In this document: positions 14,437 through 17,113 of the stretch, in pieces | Layout: each line of letters starts with the position of its first letter | Numbering within the stretch: the stretch's first letter is position 1 | Assembly (NCBI GenBank): GCA_963578625.1 | Contig: CAUZEO010000072.1 | Location: 1 to 17,113 of the forward strand | DNA: 17,113 nucleotides | DNA from: CAUZEO01 sp963578625 | GTDB taxonomy: Bacteria; Verrucomicrobiota; Kiritimatiellia; SLOV01 | Reading direction: 5' to 3' | Program-made: the position numbers and the translations under genes | Notes under the pieces: model-generated | The model's input: only the letters and a program-made list of their open reading frames with translations | What the model was told of the DNA's origin: nothing | Database searches by the model: none

Positions 14437-15729
14437 ATGATTCCTCGATACACCAGAGCTGAAATGGGCGCGATTTGGACCGATGAGAGCAAGTTTTCCA
14501 TCTGGCTGCAAATCGAAATCCTCGCCTGTGAAGCGATGAATCGCTATGGCGAAGTGCCGGACGCTGACTTGAACCGGATCCGAAAACGCGCCCGGTTCAC
14601 GGTGGAGCGCATCCTGGAGATCGAGGAAGAGGTTCATCACGATGTCATCGCGTTTCTCACGGCGGTCGCGGAACACATAGGACCCTCATCGCGCTACATC
14701 CACAAGGGGTTGACCAGCTCCGACGTAATCGATACCGCCCTCGCGGTTCAGATGGTGCGGGCCGCCGACATTCTAATCCGGGATCTCAAGTCTGTTCGGC
14801 GATCCGTGGCGGCAAAGGCGCGGAAGTATAAATACACCCCCATGATCGGAAGATCCCACGGAATTCACGCCGAACCGCTTACTTTCGGCCTCAAAATGGC
14901 CTTAATGTTCGATGAATTCGGGCGCGCATTGGCCCGGCTGGAGGCCGCACGCGAGAACATCCGGGTCGGACAGCTCTCCGGGGCGGTTGGTACCCATGCG
15001 CACCTCGACCCGCGAGTAGAATCCTACGTGTGCCGAAAACTCAAACTGAGACCCGCGGCCCTCTCCACCCAGATTCTGCAGCGGGACCGTCATGCCGAGT
15101 ATATGGCGACACTCGCGGTCATCGCCGCGTCCGTCGAAAGATGGGCGGTCGAATTCCGGCACCTCCAGCGTACGGAAGTCCTTGAGGTGGAGGAGTTTTT
15201 CGGGTCGGCCCAAAAAGGATCGTCCGCCATGCCGCACAAGAAAAACCCGATCATTGGCGAGCGATTGTCGGGTATGGCCCGACTGCTTCGCGGCTATGCG
15301 CTGACTGCACTGGAAAACGTTGCTCTGTGGCACGAACGCGATATTTCTCACTCTTCCGCGGAACGAGTCATTATTCCCGATGGCACGGTAACCTTGGACT
15401 ACATGCTCGATAAGCTCTCTGGCCTGGTGAAAAACCTGAAGGTGTATCCGAAGCGAATGCAGGCGAACATTGATCTGACGCATGGGCTGATCCACTCGCA
15501 GCAGGTTCTGCTTTTCCTGATCGACCAAGGCATGATCCGCGAAGAAGCATACCGGCTGGTGCAGGAGAACGCCATGACCTGCTGGAAAACAGGAGAGCCG
15601 CTGATCGAGCTTCTCGCCGGTGACGCAAATGTCTCCCGGATTACTTCCCGAGAAGAACTGGAGAGTGTTTTCGACCTGCAAGCTCACTTTCGTCATGTTG
15701 ACCGTGCCTTCAAAAAGGTCGGATTGTGA
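14437..15729 (+). CDS. purB: Adenylosuccinate lyase
   Basis: PurB releases fumarate twice in purine synthesis: from SAICAR to give AICAR, and from adenylosuccinate to give AMP. Starting at the ATG 14437 the protein is 430 residues and begins MIPRYTRAEMGAIW, matching the usual start and the 430-435-residue bacterial short form. Seen in order: TSSDVIDT (93-100), GRSHGIHAEPLTFG (138-151, with the catalytic His), and the superfamily signature GSSAMPHKKNP (261-271) with its catalytic Ser loop, then ENVALWHERDISHSSAER. The frame is open back to 14218, but those 73 codons overlap the divergent gene, lack family similarity and include the leader hairpin, so they are excluded. There is only a weak ribosome-binding site. 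purM starts 11 bases after the stop, so they are co-transcribed. Confidence 0.96.
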   Translation: MIPRYTRAEMGAIWTDESKFSIWLQIEILACEAMNRYGEVPDADLNRIRKRARFTVERILEIEEEVHHDVIAFLTAVAEHIGPSSRYIHKGLTSSDVIDTALAVQMVRAADILIRDLKSVRRSVAAKARKYKYTPMIGRSHGIHAEPLTFGLKMALMFDEFGRALARLEAARENIRVGQLSGAVGTHAHLDPRVESYVCRKLKLRPAALSTQILQRDRHAEYMATLAVIAASVERWAVEFRHLQRTEVLEVEEFFGSAQKGSSAMPHKKNPIIGERLSGMARLLRGYALTALENVALWHERDISHSSAERVIIPDGTVTLDYMLDKLSGLVKNLKVYPKRMQANIDLTHGLIHSQQVLLFLIDQGMIREEAYRLVQENAMTCWKTGEPLIELLAGDANVSRITSREELESVFDLQAHFRHVDRAFKKVGL

Positions 15730-15740
15730 GGAAAGGCAGG

Positions 15741-16778
15741 ATGCCCGAGCGGGGTACTACCTATTCGGATGCCGGTGTTGACATCGACGTGATGGACCAG
15801 GCGCTGGCGGCGGCGAAGAAAACCATCCAGAAAACAGCCACTCCCGAGGTCCTCAGTGCCGTCGGCTCTTTTGGGGGATTGCACCGCTCCCCTGGAAGGC
15901 ACCACGTGCTGGTCACGAGCATCGACGGTGTTGGAACCAAGCTGAAAATCGCCGCAATGGCCGGCGTACATACCACCGTAGGCCAGGATCTTGTAAATCA
16001 CTGCGTGAACGACGTTCTCACCCAAGGCGCCCGGCCACTCTTTTTCCTGGATTATATAGGCGCCGCTAAACTGGATCCTCGCGTGTTTCGCGATGTCGTA
16101 TCGGGCCTCAGCAAGGCCTGTCTCGAAAACGGGTGCGCTCTCATCGGGGGGGAAACCGCCGAAATGCCCGGACTTTACCCTGATGGCGAATACGACCTCG
16201 TCGGAACCGTGGTGGGAGAAGTGCGGCAGACCGATTTAATCACCGCGAAAGCCGTCAAGGTGGGAGATCGGCTGATCGGCCTCCGGTCCAGAGGGCTGCA
16301 CACCAATGGGTACAGTCTCGCGCGGAAGGTACTGTTCGAACAAGCGGGGCTGTGCCTCGAAGATCCGTTTCCTGGCACCAAACGGACCGTGGGGCGAATT
16401 CTGCTCGATATCCACAAGAGTTACCTACATCCGGTAATGACCCTGATGGAGGCTGTCAGGGTGCATGGCATCGCCCACATAACCGGTGGCGGCCTTGTTG
16501 GTAACCTGCCGAGGGCCCTTCCAGACCATTTTGGAGCGGAAATCGACCTTTCTTCCTGGAGTCCTCCAGGGGTGTTTCGCTTCATCGGCGAGGCGGGCGC
16601 CGTAGAATCGGACGAGATGTACCGCGTTTTCAACATGGGGATTGGAATGGTGCTGATAGTGAGCCAGGGCAACCTCCTGGAGGCGGTGCGCGTCCTGAAG
16701 AAATCGGGCGAGCGGCCGGCCGTCATCGGCTCTGTTGTAGAAGATGGACCCGGCGTTCGGTTCGCCTCCGGAGGATAA
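15741..16778 (+). CDS. purM: Phosphoribosylformylglycinamidine cyclo-ligase (AIR synthase)
   Basis: PurM closes the imidazole ring of FGAM with ATP to give AIR, the fifth step of de novo purine synthesis. The 345-residue length is typical. Motifs are TYSDAGVDID (7-16), DGVGTKLKI (62-70, ATP site), NHCVNDVLTQGARPLFFLDY (86-105), GGETAEMPGLY (136-146) and HITGGGLVGNLPR in the C-terminal domain. The ATG at 15741 is preferred because AGGA (15729-15732) lies eight bases upstream and family members begin close to TYxDAGV. The frame also opens at a GTG (15726) that overlaps the purB stop, adding five residues. That tight junction shows purB-purM co-transcription. purH follows after 112 bases. Confidence 0.97.
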   Translation: MPERGTTYSDAGVDIDVMDQALAAAKKTIQKTATPEVLSAVGSFGGLHRSPGRHHVLVTSIDGVGTKLKIAAMAGVHTTVGQDLVNHCVNDVLTQGARPLFFLDYIGAAKLDPRVFRDVVSGLSKACLENGCALIGGETAEMPGLYPDGEYDLVGTVVGEVRQTDLITAKAVKVGDRLIGLRSRGLHTNGYSLARKVLFEQAGLCLEDPFPGTKRTVGRILLDIHKSYLHPVMTLMEAVRVHGIAHITGGGLVGNLPRALPDHFGAEIDLSSWSPPGVFRFIGEAGAVESDEMYRVFNMGIGMVLIVSQGNLLEAVRVLKKSGERPAVIGSVVEDGPGVRFASGG

Positions 16779-16826
16779 TGATCCTCAGCACCCCCAAGAG
16801 ATTTCCCTTCGGCGGTCGGTAGAGTA

Positions 16827-16855
16827 TTGACGCGACCCATCGGCCCGAATTAAAA
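16827..16855 (+). promoter_or_regulatory. Candidate internal promoter before purH
   Basis: TTGACG (16827-16832) and TTAAAA (16850-16855) are spaced exactly 17 bases, giving a good -35 and a fair -10, 36 bases before the purH start. It would let purH be transcribed apart from purB-purM. No terminator is visible after purM, so read-through is also likely. Confidence 0.4.
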
Positions 16856-16890
16856 GAATCACTTTACCCAAACCGGAGGGCGCATCCGTA

Positions 16891-17113
16891 GTGGATGCAG
16901 GTATGCTTGGAATTCAGCGCGCGCTTCTCAGCGTATCCGACAAATCAGGATTAGTTTCTTTCGCACAGGGTCTGGCGGATCGTGGGGTGACCATCCTCTC
17001 GACTGGAGGAACGGCCTGGGCTTTGCGCGAAGCAGACATCCCGGTGACCGACATTTCCGCGTTCACTGGATTTCCCGAAATGCTCGACGGCCGGGTCAAG
17101 ACCCTGCACCCGA
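16891..17113 (+). CDS. purH: Bifunctional AICAR formyltransferase/IMP cyclohydrolase, N-terminal part
   Basis: PurH performs the last two steps to IMP. Only the first 74 residues are present; the gene continues past the window. The visible part is the start of the IMP cyclohydrolase (MGS-like) domain: ALLSVSDKSGLVSFAQGL, then STGGTAWALREADIPVTDIS and the highly conserved GFPEMLDGRVKTLHP. The GTG at 16891 is chosen because GGAGGG (16875-16880) lies ten bases ahead; an ATG at 16903 (residue 5) is the alternative. It is in the same direction as purB and purM and completes a purine cluster. Confidence 0.95.
   Translation, partial: MDAGMLGIQRALLSVSDKSGLVSFAQGLADRGVTILSTGGTAWALREADIPVTDISAFTGFPEMLDGRVKTLHP

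Noticed and set aside
14238..14501. 88-codon N-terminal extension of the LolA/DUF2092-like protein
   Set aside because: It would place a clear signal peptide in the middle of the protein and run antisense through the purB leader and 5' coding sequence.
14902..15696. 264-codon minus-strand open frame inside purB
   Set aside because: Antisense shadow of the conserved PurB sequence.
1..17113. CRISPR array, insertion sequence, prophage or toxin-antitoxin system
   Set aside because: No regularly spaced repeats, transposase, integrase, phage or toxin motifs were seen; gene content is housekeeping and envelope.

Overview
This window is bacterial chromosome around a dnaA-dnaN locus, so it probably lies at or near the replication origin. 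The suggested host is a Gram-negative-type bacterium of the PVC superphylum, most likely Verrucomicrobiota or Kiritimatiellota. That placement is an inference from three things: a 'GFTLIELLVVIAIIAILAA' prepilin leader of the kind abundant in those groups, LolA-like outer-membrane lipoprotein-sorting proteins, and a MurA with Asp instead of Cys at the catalytic position. No transposase, integrase, phage gene or CRISPR array was seen. I found no complete new defence or mobile system; the content is mostly housekeeping genes plus a few uncharacterised envelope or membrane proteins.

Layout. 1-245: the 5' part of an unrecognised minus-strand gene. 347-420: tRNA-Gln(CUG) on the plus strand. 449-1543 and 1810-3186: dnaN and dnaA, both on the minus strand in the canonical order dnaA then dnaN. 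Two non-coding stretches flank dnaA: an AT-rich 266-bp spacer with three tandem ATTTAA hexamers and DnaA-box-like 9-mers, and a roughly 700-bp AT-rich region (3187-3900) with a T9A6 tract and a cluster of near-consensus DnaA boxes, which is the best oriC candidate. 3901-4722: a membrane-anchored alpha/beta hydrolase. 4788-6062: murA (minus). 6116-6153: a good intrinsic terminator. 6183-6851: a lone prepilin-like protein (minus).

7152-10335: a plus-strand run of queA, an unknown seven-helix membrane protein and a PPi-type 6-phosphofructokinase. 10504-12097: a LolA-like exported protein and a zinc-ribbon membrane protein. The latter ends in a convergent stop-codon overlap with a minus-strand pair (12094-14237): an unknown 412-residue protein, translationally coupled (ATGA) behind a secreted LolA/DUF2092-like protein. 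From 14437 to the right edge runs a purine-synthesis cluster purB-purM-purH; purB and purM nearly touch, and purH is cut by the window end.

How they work together: dnaA/dnaN serve initiation and processivity of replication. murA makes the first committed peptidoglycan precursor. purB, purM and purH act in de novo purine synthesis (AIR synthesis, SAICAR/adenylosuccinate cleavage, and the last two steps to IMP). The two LolA-like proteins and the unknown coupled protein suggest envelope functions, but nothing in the sequence assigns them a specific role. Several starts were moved from the longest open frame (dnaA, purB, purM, the 13329-14237 gene) on ribosome-binding-site, signal-peptide or family-length grounds.
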